Assembly (NCBI GenBank): GCA_041984585.1
Contig: JBHIXX010000002.1
Location: forward strand, 1-64,000
Length of the DNA: 64,000 nucleotides
DNA from: Pseudolysinimonas_A sp041984585
GTDB taxonomy: Bacteria; Actinomycetota; Actinomycetes; Actinomycetales; Microbacteriaceae
Reading direction: 5' to 3'
Below the pieces are notes generated by a model. It had not been told where the DNA came from. It worked only from the letters and a program-made list of their open reading frames with translations, and made no database searches. Made by a program: the position numbers and the translations under genes. This document shows, piece after piece, positions 50,353 to 59,672 of this stretch (position 1 is its first letter; each line of letters starts with the position of its first letter).

Positions 50353-52590
50353 CTACCCCGCGTCGTCGGACGCCGCGAGCCGGTCGAGCAGCGACGGCGG
50401 CAGCAGCACCGCGCGCACGCGCACCGCCGTGCCCGAGGCGCGGGCGATGCCGCGCCGCACCGCGAGCAGGTCGGCGACCGACATCGTCGGCAGCGCGTCG
50501 CGGCCGAACGCGATCCGCTCCACCCCGTCGCGCACCCGCGCGACGGCGCCCGGTTCGCGCACGACCAGCTCCAGCCGCCGGGCGAGCGCGCGCGGGGTCT
50601 CCCCCGGCGGCGCCGACCAGCCGTGGTCGCGCGCCGTGTCGCGCACCTCCGCCCAGGCCGCCGCGGCGGCGTCGCGTCCCCGACGCATGCGCGTCACCCG
50701 TCGCATCCGGATGCCGACCCGGATCGCCGCCGGGACCAGCAGCAGCGCGACGACCAGGCCGACGATCGCGCCGATCACCGCGGGCAGCGGGTCGTCGGCG
50801 GGGGCTCCCGGGGTCACCTCCTCGTCGACGTCGAGGTCGGGCCGGTCGACGCCGTCCGCATCCGGGACCACGGGCGGCGCGACCGGCGGAGCGTCGAGGC
50901 CGCCGGTGGTCGGGTCGGTGACGAGGTCGTCCACCGCGTCGGCCGAGGAGTACACCGGCAGCGCGCCGCGGCCCGGCGTCGGCTCGAAGCGCAGCCAGCC
51001 GACACCCTCGAAGTAGAGCTCCGGCCAGGCGTGCAGGTCGTGTGTGGTCACCGTCCAGCGCACCGTGCCGTCGTCGAGGGTCTCCGGGGTGCCCGGCTGG
51101 AAGCCGACCGCCACGCGCGCCGGGATGCCGAGCAGTCGCGACATGACCGCCATGGCGGAGGCGAAGTGCACGCAGTAGCCGGAGCGCTGGTCGAGGAATT
51201 CGCCCAGCACGTCGAGACCGGAACCGTCGTAGCCGCCCTCGACGGGCGCCTCCTCGGAGTAGACGAAGCCGCCCGAGGTGCGGAACCAGTTCTGCAGGGC
51301 GAGGGCGCGATCCCACGAGGTCGCGGCGTCCCCGGCGACCTCCTGCGCGGCCGCGACCACCGTCGCCGGCACCTCGCCCGGCACCTCGAGGTGATCGGCC
51401 TGCAGCGTCGGATCGGGGTACGCGGCCAGCAGCTGCTCCACGGTCGGCCGCAGCTCGAGGAAGCGCGCCTCGTAGCTCTGGCCGCCGATGTCGACGCCGG
51501 TGCTGCGCAGGGTCAGGCCGTCGGCATCCCAGTGCCAGTCCCCTTCCAGACCCGTCACCCAGGTCGCCGGGTACGGCAGCGGCAGCCAGCGGCCGGAGAC
51601 CCCGGCGACGGTGACGCCGATCGAGCGCGACTCGCGCGCCACGGCGCTGGTCAGGCCGGGAGGTCCCGGGAGGTCGGGCGGCAAGTTCTCGTCGCCGCGC
51701 GGCGGAACGGACGGGGCCCACTGCCGGCCGTCGAACTCGTCGAGCACGGCCAGCCGCAGGTAGACCCCCTCGGCGTCGCTCGTCGAATAGCCGAGGGCGG
51801 TCACGATGCCGTCGCGGCGCAGGTCGTCGCCGAGCGTGACGAGCGGATTGATCCGACTGCCGGCACCACCGGCGGCCTCCGTTCCCGGGGGCGCGGGGAG
51901 CAGCACCGGGGCGAGCAGAGCGCCGATCACCACCGCGGCGCCGGCGGCGAGCGTCCAGCCCGGCGGCGAGGGGCGCCGCCCGCGACGCAGCAGCGCGAGG
52001 TAGGCGACGAGGGCCAGGACGACCCAGAACGGATCGGCCAGCCCCGACTCGACGACCACCGGCACGGCGAGCACCGTGAGCACCGGCAGTGCGGTCGCCG
52101 CGGGGGCGTGGGCGGCGAGCGCCTCGGCGACCAGCGCGGCGCCGGCGGCGAGCAGGGTGAGCAGCAGGACGAGACCGGGAACCGGCACGGCCGGCACACC
52201 CTGCACCGCGGCCGACTCGAACCCGGCGGCCGCGAGCTCGGCCACGCGGTCGACGGTCGCGTCGGTGGGCAGCACGCCGAACACGGCGGTCTCGGGCGCG
52301 AACACGGCGGTTCCGGCGACCACGACCGCGACGGCCCCGGCGACGGGCGCCGCGGCCGCGCGCCACAGCCGGGCGAGGGCCGCGACGACGACCGCGAGCA
52401 CCGCGAAGCCCACCGGGGCGAGCCACCAGGAGCCCGGCGCGAACAGCACGTGCAGCCCGCCGACCGCGGCCACCACCGAGGCAGCGGCGAGCGCCGGGCG
52501 CAGCGCCGCGTCCGGCGACATCCGCGCGCGGCTCCTGTCGAGAGTCGGAGCAGCGGGGCCGGCCGCGGGGCGCGTGTCAGTGAGGGCCAC
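50353..52590 (-). CDS. Membrane transglutaminase-like protein (TgpA type)
   Basis: A 745-residue membrane protein. About six spans (1-200) are followed by a large extracytoplasmic domain with a transglutaminase core: the nucleophile Cys in DQRSGYCVHFASAMAVM, the His in TTHDLHAWPELYFEGVGWLR and the acidic residue in FEPTPGR. A last span (about 640-665) and a cytosolic DUF4129-like tail end it. In the moxR-DUF58-tgpA arrangement it is thought to act in cell-envelope protein processing or maturation. The GTG start overlaps the end of the DUF58 gene by 14 nt. Confidence 0.88.
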   Translation of the reverse strand: MALTDTRPAAGPAAPTLDRSRARMSPDAALRPALAAASVVAAVGGLHVLFAPGSWWLAPVGFAVLAVVVAALARLWRAAAAPVAGAVAVVVAGTAVFAPETAVFGVLPTDATVDRVAELAAAGFESAAVQGVPAVPVPGLVLLLTLLAAGAALVAEALAAHAPAATALPVLTVLAVPVVVESGLADPFWVVLALVAYLALLRRGRRPSPPGWTLAAGAAVVIGALLAPVLLPAPPGTEAAGGAGSRINPLVTLGDDLRRDGIVTALGYSTSDAEGVYLRLAVLDEFDGRQWAPSVPPRGDENLPPDLPGPPGLTSAVARESRSIGVTVAGVSGRWLPLPYPATWVTGLEGDWHWDADGLTLRSTGVDIGGQSYEARFLELRPTVEQLLAAYPDPTLQADHLEVPGEVPATVVAAAQEVAGDAATSWDRALALQNWFRTSGGFVYSEEAPVEGGYDGSGLDVLGEFLDQRSGYCVHFASAMAVMSRLLGIPARVAVGFQPGTPETLDDGTVRWTVTTHDLHAWPELYFEGVGWLRFEPTPGRGALPVYSSADAVDDLVTDPTTGGLDAPPVAPPVVPDADGVDRPDLDVDEEVTPGAPADDPLPAVIGAIVGLVVALLLVPAAIRVGIRMRRVTRMRRGRDAAAAAWAEVRDTARDHGWSAPPGETPRALARRLELVVREPGAVARVRDGVERIAFGRDALPTMSVADLLAVRRGIARASGTAVRVRAVLLPPSLLDRLAASDDAG

Positions 52591-53857
52591 GGGACACCTC
52601 CAGCGCCGCGGTCGCCCAGGCGAGCGCCGGGTCGTCGCCGAGGTCGACGTCGACCGTCGCCCAGCCCGCCGCGCGCAGCCGCTCGTGCGCGACCCGGGAC
52701 GCGCCGACCAGGAACGCGAAGCCGCGCTCCGACCCGCGGCGGCGTACCAGCCAGTCGAGCGTGGCGCGCTCCGGGTCGCCGAGCACGGCGAACAGCGGAC
52801 CGACCGGATCGGCGGTCGGCAGGATGCCGAGCTCGGATGCCGGCCGGTCGCGCAGCTGCACGTCGGCGAGGCTGGTGAGGAAGCCATCCGTCGACCGGCC
52901 GTCGACGCGCGCGCCGATCGCGTCGACCTGCGGCGGCCCGGTCTCCTCGACGGCGACCCGGAACCCCGATCCGGCCAGGTGCGCGCCGAGCGACGCCGTC
53001 ATCCGCACCGCCCACTCGAACGCCTCGCTCGACCACTGCGCCGACCACGACGAGCCGTGGTCGGGCGTCGCATCGCGGTAGCCGGCGCGGCGCGTGTCGA
53101 GCAGCACCCGGGCGTCGGGATGCGTGCGGTGCTCCTCCTGGCGCACCATGAGCTCGCCGTGCCGCGCCGACGCGCGCCAGTGCACGCGGCGCAGCGCGTC
53201 GCCCGGCCGGTACTCGCGGGTCGACTGGTCGTCCTCGGCCCCGGTCGCCCGGCGGCGCACCACCCGCGACTCGCCGTCGCCGCCGGGCGGCAGCGGCCCG
53301 CCGTCGCCGAACCGGGTCACCGCCGGCACCACGACGAGGCGATCCGGCTCGCCGACGGCGAGGGTGGCGACGACGAGCCCGAACGGGTCGCCGTACTCGA
53401 CGACGAGCGGGCCGATCGCCACCAGCCCGCGATGCGGCGGGCGCACGACGTGCTCCAGCGGCTCGGCCGCCTCGCGGCGCGCGCGGATCGGGGCGAGCTC
53501 CCCCGGCTCGGCGGCGTGCGCCCACGGCAGCGCGTCGTTCCAGACGGCGGCAGGAGTCGAGACCGACCCGCGATTGCGCAGATGCAGCGAGACCGTGGCG
53601 GTCGAGCCGGCCGCGATCACCGGCGGCGAGAACGTGCGCCGCACCTCGAGCCGGGGCCGCCGGCGGTGGACGACGATCATCGCGCCGCCGAGCAGGGCCG
53701 CCGCGGCGCCGGTCACGGCGAAGTACTCCGGGCGCGCCACGGCGTACCCGGCGACGAGGGACACCGCGCCCGCCACGAGCACGACCAGCCCGCGCACCGT
53801 CGGGTGCGCCCTGCGCGCGCGGAGGAGGTGCCGCCGCCCCTCCGCCAGGCCCGGCAT
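52577..53857 (-). CDS. DUF58 domain-containing membrane protein
   Basis: A protein of 426 residues with two N-terminal spans (about 20-62) and a large cytosolic region. The DUF58 signature REYRPGDALRRVHWRASARH lies near residue 215, followed by LMVRQEEHRTHPDARVLLDT, the beginning of a VWA-like fold. In MoxR clusters these proteins are thought to be adaptors for the MoxR ATPase. The ATG overlaps the moxR stop by one base (TGATG), and the 3' end overlaps the transglutaminase gene. Confidence 0.9.
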   Translation of the reverse strand: MPGLAEGRRHLLRARRAHPTVRGLVVLVAGAVSLVAGYAVARPEYFAVTGAAAALLGGAMIVVHRRRPRLEVRRTFSPPVIAAGSTATVSLHLRNRGSVSTPAAVWNDALPWAHAAEPGELAPIRARREAAEPLEHVVRPPHRGLVAIGPLVVEYGDPFGLVVATLAVGEPDRLVVVPAVTRFGDGGPLPPGGDGESRVVRRRATGAEDDQSTREYRPGDALRRVHWRASARHGELMVRQEEHRTHPDARVLLDTRRAGYRDATPDHGSSWSAQWSSEAFEWAVRMTASLGAHLAGSGFRVAVEETGPPQVDAIGARVDGRSTDGFLTSLADVQLRDRPASELGILPTADPVGPLFAVLGDPERATLDWLVRRRGSERGFAFLVGASRVAHERLRAAGWATVDVDLGDDPALAWATAALEVSRGPH

Positions 53858-54870
53858 CAGCGCGCCGGCGTCTCGAGCGGCACCGGCGTGGCGGCGACGA
53901 TGCGCGCGGTGATCTCGGCGAGCCCGTCGCCGACGAGCGCCGAGCCGGGCGAGCGCGCCGGCACCATGCGGTGGGCGAGCACCGGCACGGCGAGCGCGTC
54001 GATGTCGTCCGGCAGCACGAAGTCGCGCCCGTCGAGCGCCGCGCGGGCCTTCGCCGCGTGCACGAGGTGCAGGGTCGCCCGCGGGCTCGCCCCGAGACGC
54101 AGTTCGCGGTCCGCCCGGGTCGCGCCGGTGATCGCGACCGCGTACTGCTCGATCGCCGGGCTCACGTGCACCGAGCGCACCGTGGCGATCATCCGCCGCA
54201 GCCGCGCGAGGGTGACGACGGGCCGCAGCGCGTCGAGCGGTGACCCGCGATCGCGGTCGCGCAGCATGGCGACCTCGGCGGCCGCATCCGGGTAGCCCAT
54301 CGAGATGCGCGCCATGAAGCGGTCGCGCTGCGCCTCGGGGAGGGCGTAGGTGCCCTCCATCTCGATCGGATTCTGTGTCGCGATCACCACGAACGGATCG
54401 GGCAGCGGATGCGACATCCCGTCGACCGTGACCTGCCCCTCCTCCATGCTCTCCAGCAGCGCCGACTGGGTCTTCGGCGAGGCGCGGTTGATCTCGTCGC
54501 CGATCACCAGGTTGGCGAACACCGGGCCGGGCTTGAACTCGAACTCGCGCTGCTGCGGCGTGTAGACGCTCACCCCGGTGATGTCGGCGGGCAGCAGGTC
54601 GGGCGTGAACTGGATGCGTGACACGGTGCCGTCGACGCTGCGCGCCAGGGCGCGGGCCAGCATCGTCTTGCCGACGCCGGGCACGTCCTCCATCAGCAGG
54701 TGGCCGCCCGCGAGCAGCACCGTCACCGCGGTCTCGATCTGGGCGCGCTTGCCGTCGATGACGGTCTCGATCGCGGCCACCACCGCGCGGGCGTCGGCGA
54801 CGAGTTCGCGCGCGGCGAGCGGGGTGTCGACGGGGCCGCTGTCGAGCGGTCCCGAGGCGGGGTCGGTCAC
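53857..54870 (-). CDS. MoxR family AAA ATPase
   Basis: A cytosolic AAA+ ATPase of 337 residues, a chaperone-like factor for assembly of proteins handled with DUF58 partners. Walker A is LMEDVPGVGKTMLARALARS, Walker B is NLVIGDEINRASPKTQSALL, and sensor 1 is VIATQNPIEMEGTYALPEAQ. The AAA lid region LGASPRATLHLVHAAKARAAL ends the core. I choose the GTG of VTDPASGPLDSG, which lies 7 nt after CAGACT on the minus strand. cofE ends 29 nt upstream, so read-through from cofE is also possible. Confidence 0.93.
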   Translation of the reverse strand: MTDPASGPLDSGPVDTPLAARELVADARAVVAAIETVIDGKRAQIETAVTVLLAGGHLLMEDVPGVGKTMLARALARSVDGTVSRIQFTPDLLPADITGVSVYTPQQREFEFKPGPVFANLVIGDEINRASPKTQSALLESMEEGQVTVDGMSHPLPDPFVVIATQNPIEMEGTYALPEAQRDRFMARISMGYPDAAAEVAMLRDRDRGSPLDALRPVVTLARLRRMIATVRSVHVSPAIEQYAVAITGATRADRELRLGASPRATLHLVHAAKARAALDGRDFVLPDDIDALAVPVLAHRMVPARSPGSALVGDGLAEITARIVAATPVPLETPAR

Positions 54871-54898
54871 CTTCGCCAGTCTGCCAGCCGAGGGGCGA

Positions 54899-55720
54899 TC
54901 ACGCTGTGCCGGAATGCCCGGGGCCCGTGCCCGGAGCACCCGCGTCCGACGCGCCGGCGACGGCGTCATCCGCTGCGCGCAGGCCGGCCTCGTAGCCCTC
55001 GCGCCACGCCTCCTCGTGCCCCAGCCGGAACCGGTCCGTCGCGGGCGTGCGCTGCAGCGAGCGGGCGCCGGGCAGGTCGAGGTCGCCGACGTAGCGCTCG
55101 AGGCCCCGGACGACGGCCACCGGCGTGCGGCCCGCCTTGCCCTTCACCAGGTCGGCGGCGGCCGCGATCTCGTCGCCGATGGCGGGCGAGGTGACGTGCA
55201 GCTCCACGCCGTTCGCGTCGGTCGTGCCGCGCAGCGGCTCCAGCACGCGCACGCCGGCGGCGCCGATCGCGGCGTCCGTCTGTCCCTCGCGCCACGGGCG
55301 CCCCAGGGTGTCGGTGAGGATCACCCCGACCCGACGGCCGGTGCGCTCCCGCAGCGCGGCGCAGAGCAGCCGGGCCGAGGCATCCGGATCCTCGGGCAGC
55401 AGCAGCACGTGCCCCTCGGGCACGTTGGATGCGTCGACCCCCGCGGCCGCCATCACCAGCCCCTGCCGGTTCTCGACGATGCGGGTCGCGCCGTCGTCGT
55501 GGCGATGCGGGATCGACGTCACCAGCCGCACGGTCTCGGCGGTGATGGCGTCCTCCCGGTCGGTGGCGCGCACCAGCCGGCCCTCGGCCTTCGACACGAT
55601 CTTGCTCGACACGGCCAGGATGTCGCCGTCGGCCAGGTCGGCCCGCGCCGCGATCAGCTCGGCCAGGTCGTCGCCCTCGCCGATCTCGGGGATGCCCTCG
55701 ACAGCCCAGGCGGTGATCAC
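54899..55720 (-). CDS. cofE: Coenzyme F420-0:L-glutamate ligase
   Basis: CofE adds the gamma-glutamyl tail to F420-0 with GTP in the last step of F420 synthesis. The protein has 273 residues and is the single-domain form, without the nitroreductase-like C-terminus of mycobacterial FbiB. Diagnostic blocks are GDILAVSSKIVSKAEGRLV and GVILTDTLGRPWREGQTDAA. The N-terminus VITAWAVEGIPEIGEGDDLA fits the family. The GTG at 55720 lies 6 nt after CAGGAT; a GTG 18 nt upstream is less likely. No cofC, cofD, fbiC or cofGH is in the window, which supports a salvage role with the nearby importer. Confidence 0.92.
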   Translation of the reverse strand: MITAWAVEGIPEIGEGDDLAELIAARADLADGDILAVSSKIVSKAEGRLVRATDREDAITAETVRLVTSIPHRHDDGATRIVENRQGLVMAAAGVDASNVPEGHVLLLPEDPDASARLLCAALRERTGRRVGVILTDTLGRPWREGQTDAAIGAAGVRVLEPLRGTTDANGVELHVTSPAIGDEIAAAADLVKGKAGRTPVAVVRGLERYVGDLDLPGARSLQRTPATDRFRLGHEEAWREGYEAGLRAADDAVAGASDAGAPGTGPGHSGTA

Positions 55721-55757
55721 CCCACCATCCTGGTGCACCGGCCTCGGCGTGGTCGGC

Positions 55758-56246
55758 TCAGTCGCGGTCGGACTGCAGGAAGTCGGCGACCACCCGGGGC
55801 ACGTAGGGCGCGACGTCGCCGCCGAGCGACGCCACCTGGCGCACGAGCGAGCTGCTCACGTGCGCGTGCCCGGGATCGGGCAGCAGGAAGATCGTCTCCA
55901 CCCCGGCGAGGTTGCGGTTGACGATCGCCATCGGCGTCTCGTAGGCGACGTCGATCTGGGAGCGGATGCCCTTCACCAGCACGCTGGCGCCGACATCCGT
56001 GCAGTAGTCGACCAGCAGGCCGACGCTCCAGCTGGTGACGGTGATGGTGGTCGGCAGCCCCGCCTCGCGCACCGCGTCCTGGATGAGCGACACCCGCTGC
56101 GCGATCGGCAGCAGCGCCGACTTGTCGGGGTTGTGCACGACGAGCACGTGCACCTCGTCGAAGAGACCCGCCGCGCGCTCGATGACGTCGAGGTGGCCGA
56201 GGGTCACGGGGTCGAACGACCCGGGCACGACGGCGATCCTGCTCAC
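55758..56246 (-). CDS. coaD: Phosphopantetheine adenylyltransferase
   Basis: CoaD makes dephospho-CoA from phosphopantetheine and ATP, the penultimate step of CoA synthesis. The protein has 162 residues. AVVPGSFDPVTLGHLDVIER carries the T/HxGH nucleotidyl-transfer motif, VLVKGIRSQIDVAYE binds the pantetheine, and HAHVSSSLVRQVASLGGD holds the second ATP site. The GTG lies 6 nt after TAGGGT, a leaderless layout. It lies 62 nt after the recG stop; recG, rsmD and coaD are usual neighbours. Confidence 0.97.
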   Translation of the reverse strand: MSRIAVVPGSFDPVTLGHLDVIERAAGLFDEVHVLVVHNPDKSALLPIAQRVSLIQDAVREAGLPTTITVTSWSVGLLVDYCTDVGASVLVKGIRSQIDVAYETPMAIVNRNLAGVETIFLLPDPGHAHVSSSLVRQVASLGGDVAPYVPRVVADFLQSDRD

Positions 56247-56308
56247 GCGGCCACCCTATCGGGGGCGCCGCCGCGCTCCGAGGGCCGGAACCGCCGCGGG
56301 GCGAACCT

Positions 56309-58456
56309 TCAGCTCTTCCCCAGGAAGGCCCGCTCGGTCTCGTCCAGGCGGCGGTCGAGCGCGTCGCGCAGCGCCGGATGCGCGCCGAGCGACGGGTCGT
56401 CGGCGAGCAGCCCCTCCGCGACGTCGCGGGCCGCCGCGATCACGTCGCCGTCGCGCGCGGCCCGCAGCAGCTTGAGCGACGAGCGTCCGCCCGACTGCGC
56501 GCCGCCGAGCACGTCGCCCTCGCGGCGCAGGTCGAGGTCGGCGCGCGCCAGCTCGAAGCCGTCGAGCGTGGCGGCGACCGCATCGACCCGATCCCGGGCG
56601 AGCGTGGCGGGCTCGGCGCGGGTGACGAACAGGCACAGGCCGGGCACCCCGCCACGGCCGACGCGGCCGCGGAGCTGATGCAGCTGGGCGATGCCGAACC
56701 GGTCGGCGTCGAGCACCACCATCGTCGACGCGTTGGGTACGTCGACCCCCACCTCGATGACCGTCGTCGCGACGAGCACGTCGATCTCGCCGGCCGCGAA
56801 GGCGCGCATCACGGCATCCTTCTCGTCGCTCGACATCCGGCCGTGCAGCTGCTCGATGCGGCGGTCGGCGAGCCGCGGATGCCGACGCAGCTCGGCGAGC
56901 ACGTCGGCGACCGCCGCGGGCGTGGTCTCGGGCGCGTCGTCGGGCTCCGGGTCGCCCTCCGAGGTCGCGGCGCCGTCGGTGGCGACCGAGATCGCGGGGC
57001 AGACGACGAACGCCTGCCGGCCCTGCGCGAGCTCCTCCGCCATCCGCTCCCAGATTCGGGCCTCCCAGCCGGGGTGCTCGGCGAGGCCGACGACGTGCGA
57101 CTCGATCGGCGCGCGCCCGGCCGGCAGCCGACGGATGGTCGAGACGTCGAGGTCGCCGAACACCGTCATCGCGACGGTGCGCGGGATCGGGGTGGCGGTG
57201 AGCACGAGCACGTGCGGCGCCTCGCCCTTCAGCCGCAGCGCCTCGCGCTGGTCGACGCCGAACCGGTGCTGCTCGTCGACGACGACGAGGCCGAGATCGG
57301 CGAACGACACCTGGTCGCCGAGCAAGGCGTGCGTGCCGACCACGATGGACGCGCCGCCGGACGCCGACGCCAGCAGCGCGCGCTTGCGGTCGGCGGCGGG
57401 CAGCTGCCCGGTGAGCAGGGTGGGCCGCAGACGCGCGGCGAGGTCGGGGCCGAGCGCGGCGACGATCGAGCGCAGGTGCTGACCGGCGAGCACCTCGGTG
57501 GGGGCGAGGAACGCCGACTGGCCGCCCGAGTCGGCGACGGCGAGCATCGCGCGCAGGGCGACGAGCGTCTTGCCCGAGCCGACCTCGCCCTGCACGAGGC
57601 GGTTCATCGGCGTGCCCGAGGCGAGGTCCGCGTCGATCTCGGCGCCGACGGCGAGCTGGTCGTCGGTGAGCTCGAACGGGAGGCGCTGCTCGAACACCGC
57701 GACCCGAGAGCCCGCCCGCCGCACCGGCGTCGACTCCCGCCGCCGTTCGGCGCGCTGCCGCAGCAGGGCCGCCTGCAGCACGAGCGCCTCCTGGAAGCGC
57801 AGCGTCTCCTGCGCCGCGCGGGCATCGTCCTCGGAGGTCGGCCGATGCACCAGCTCGAGCGCCCGGCGGAACGGCAGCAGCCCGCGCTCCGCCCGCACCG
57901 CGTCGGGCACCGGATCGGGCAGGTCGGGCAGGGTGTCGAGCAGCACCGCGATGGCGCGCTCCGACTTCCAGCTCTCCATCGTCGAGGTCGCGGGGTAGAT
58001 GGGGATGATCTGCTCGGCCCACTCGCGCGCCCGCTCGGGGTCGACATCCGTGCCGCCGAACAGCTGGTACTCCGGATGCGCGAGCTGCCGGCGTCCGCGG
58101 TACGAGCCGACCTTGCCGGCGAAGATCCCCTGCACGCCGGGCTTGAGCTCGCGCAGCCGATACGCCTGGTTGAAGAAGGTCAGCGTCAGCTCGCCGCGCC
58201 CGTCGGTGATGACCACCTCGGTGAGCGTGCCGCGACGGTTCTGCATCCGCCGGTCGCGCGCCGCGCGCACCTCGGCGACGATCGTCACCACGTCGTCGAC
58301 GCGCAGGTCCTCGAGCGAGGTCAGCTCGCCGCGGCGGGCGTAGCGGCGCGGGTAGTGGGCGAGCATCTCGCCGACGGTGACGTAGCCGAACGCCTTCTCG
58401 ATCGCCTGCGCGGTGCGTCCGCCCAGCGCGGAGGCGAGCTTGGCGTCGAGCGTCAC
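56309..58456 (-). CDS. recG: ATP-dependent DNA helicase RecG
   Basis: RecG regresses stalled forks and processes branched DNA. The protein has 715 residues. The OB-fold wedge domain is about residues 60-150. The helicase core has LVQGEVGSGKTLVALRAML (Walker A), LVVVDEQHRFGVDQREAL (the DExH box, Asp-Glu-Gln-His), TATPIPRTVAMTVFGDLDVS and QLHQLRGRVGRGGVPGLCLF (motif VI). The C-terminal TRG-like region follows. The frame is open upstream, but the GTG of VTLDAKLASALGG lies 6 nt after TACCCT and gives the family N-terminus. It is divergent from rsmD, with 58 bp between starts. Confidence 0.96.
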   Translation of the reverse strand: MTLDAKLASALGGRTAQAIEKAFGYVTVGEMLAHYPRRYARRGELTSLEDLRVDDVVTIVAEVRAARDRRMQNRRGTLTEVVITDGRGELTLTFFNQAYRLRELKPGVQGIFAGKVGSYRGRRQLAHPEYQLFGGTDVDPERAREWAEQIIPIYPATSTMESWKSERAIAVLLDTLPDLPDPVPDAVRAERGLLPFRRALELVHRPTSEDDARAAQETLRFQEALVLQAALLRQRAERRRESTPVRRAGSRVAVFEQRLPFELTDDQLAVGAEIDADLASGTPMNRLVQGEVGSGKTLVALRAMLAVADSGGQSAFLAPTEVLAGQHLRSIVAALGPDLAARLRPTLLTGQLPAADRKRALLASASGGASIVVGTHALLGDQVSFADLGLVVVDEQHRFGVDQREALRLKGEAPHVLVLTATPIPRTVAMTVFGDLDVSTIRRLPAGRAPIESHVVGLAEHPGWEARIWERMAEELAQGRQAFVVCPAISVATDGAATSEGDPEPDDAPETTPAAVADVLAELRRHPRLADRRIEQLHGRMSSDEKDAVMRAFAAGEIDVLVATTVIEVGVDVPNASTMVVLDADRFGIAQLHQLRGRVGRGGVPGLCLFVTRAEPATLARDRVDAVAATLDGFELARADLDLRREGDVLGGAQSGGRSSLKLLRAARDGDVIAAARDVAEGLLADDPSLGAHPALRDALDRRLDETERAFLGKS

Positions 58457-58514
58457 GGTTCGAGGGTAGCCGCGGCCGCCGGGCTCGGCGCGGGCCGCAT
58501 GGGAGGATCGCCGG

Positions 58515-59084
58515 GTGGCGCGCATCATCTCCGGGTTCGCCGGCTCCCTGCGACTCGACGTCCCCTCCCAGGGCACGCGCCCGACGACCGACCGTGTGCG
58601 CGAGGCGATCTTCTCGGCGCTCGACGCCCGGGGGGCGTTCGGCGGTGCCCGGGTGCTCGACCTCTACGCCGGCTCCGGCGCGCTCGGACTCGAGGCGGCA
58701 TCCCGAGGCGCAGTCGAGGTGACCCTGGTCGACCGCGCGGGCGGCGCCCAGCGCGCGCTGCGGCGCAACGCCGAGCTGGTGCGCCGGGCGGCGCCCCGCG
58801 GCACGGCCCCCGAGATCAGCGTGATCGGTCAGCCGGCGCACGGCTTCCTCTCCGCCACGACCCGCACCTGGGACCTCGTCTTCATCGACCCGCCCTACGA
58901 CCTCGGCGGCGTCGAGCTGAGCCGGGAGCTCGTACTGCTCACCCCGCGACTCAGTCCGGATGCCGTCGTCGTCGTCGAGCGCTCGGCCCGCGACCCCGAG
59001 CCGGAATGGCCCGCCGGGCTCGCGCTCGAGCGCCGCAAAGACTACGGCGAGACCGCGGTGTACTGGGTCGCGCCGGGCGGCTGA
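58515..59084 (+). CDS. rsmD: 16S rRNA (guanine(966)-N2)-methyltransferase
   Basis: RsmD methylates G966 of 16S rRNA in the 30S particle. The protein has 189 residues. The typical start is RIISGFAGSLRLDVPSQGTR, then RPTTDRVREAIFSALDARG, motif I VLDLYAGSGALGLEAASRGA and the catalytic tetrapeptide DPPY in LVFIDPPYDLGGVEL. The end (ERRKDYGETAVYWV) is also diagnostic. The GTG lies 6 nt after GAGGAT. It is divergent from recG and convergent with the toxin-antitoxin insert. Confidence 0.95.
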   Translation: MARIISGFAGSLRLDVPSQGTRPTTDRVREAIFSALDARGAFGGARVLDLYAGSGALGLEAASRGAVEVTLVDRAGGAQRALRRNAELVRRAAPRGTAPEISVIGQPAHGFLSATTRTWDLVFIDPPYDLGGVELSRELVLLTPRLSPDAVVVVERSARDPEPEWPAGLALERRKDYGETAVYWVAPGG

Positions 59085-59123
59085 CGCCGCCGGCTACGGG
59101 CCCTCGCCCCTGTGCTCTCCCGT

Positions 59124-59672
59124 TCACGTGCTCGGGAGTGACCGCGATCGACCGGCCACTAGTGCAAGAGTTCCCGCGAGTAGCGCACCCACGCTAAGGG
59201 CAAAGGAGACCCACGCCACCAGCACTTCGCGCGTCCCGAGAAGAGCCTCGGTCGCGAGTTGGGTCGCAGTCGGTTCCGTCACGTCGTAGATGGCGAACGT
59301 CAGCACACCCCCTGGTCCGTCATTCAGCCACGTCGCCACGAAGAGCGCTGCGGACACAACGGCAAGGCTGAAGAGTGCGCCGACGGCCCGGTAGCTCGAG
59401 AACCGGCGGCCGACCGATCGCAGGCCAGCCACCCCAGTGGCGAGAACTCCGAACATGAGCACCACCTCGCTGGCGAGCAGGGTCGGGATCATCCGGCCGC
59501 TCCCCCCGCTGATGATCTGCCACGCCGTCGCGAGGTCAGAGTCGACCCACAGCGGTCGCACGACGAACCCGTACCACGCCCCGGAGGCGAACTGGATGCC
59601 AACACCGACACCAAGCAGCGTTCCCCACACGGTGCTCATGGTCGTGGGCCCCGTCTGCCGCTCATGTCTCAT
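59124..59672 (-). CDS. Four-span membrane protein coupled to PIN toxin gene
   Basis: A protein of 182 residues with hydrophobic spans at about 14-35, 62-84, 96-116 and 150-173. I recognise no family; the layout resembles DUF4149- or DoxX-sized small membrane proteins, without clear motifs. Its ATG overlaps the PIN gene stop as ATGA; an internal ATG (MSTVWGTLLG) 11 codons on is the other choice. The region is visibly less G+C-rich than the flanks and the codon use is less extreme, which suggests transfer together with the toxin-antitoxin pair. Confidence 0.6.
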   Translation of the reverse strand: MRHERQTGPTTMSTVWGTLLGVGVGIQFASGAWYGFVVRPLWVDSDLATAWQIISGGSGRMIPTLLASEVVLMFGVLATGVAGLRSVGRRFSSYRAVGALFSLAVVSAALFVATWLNDGPGGVLTFAIYDVTEPTATQLATEALLGTREVLVAWVSFALSVGALLAGTLALVAGRSRSLPST

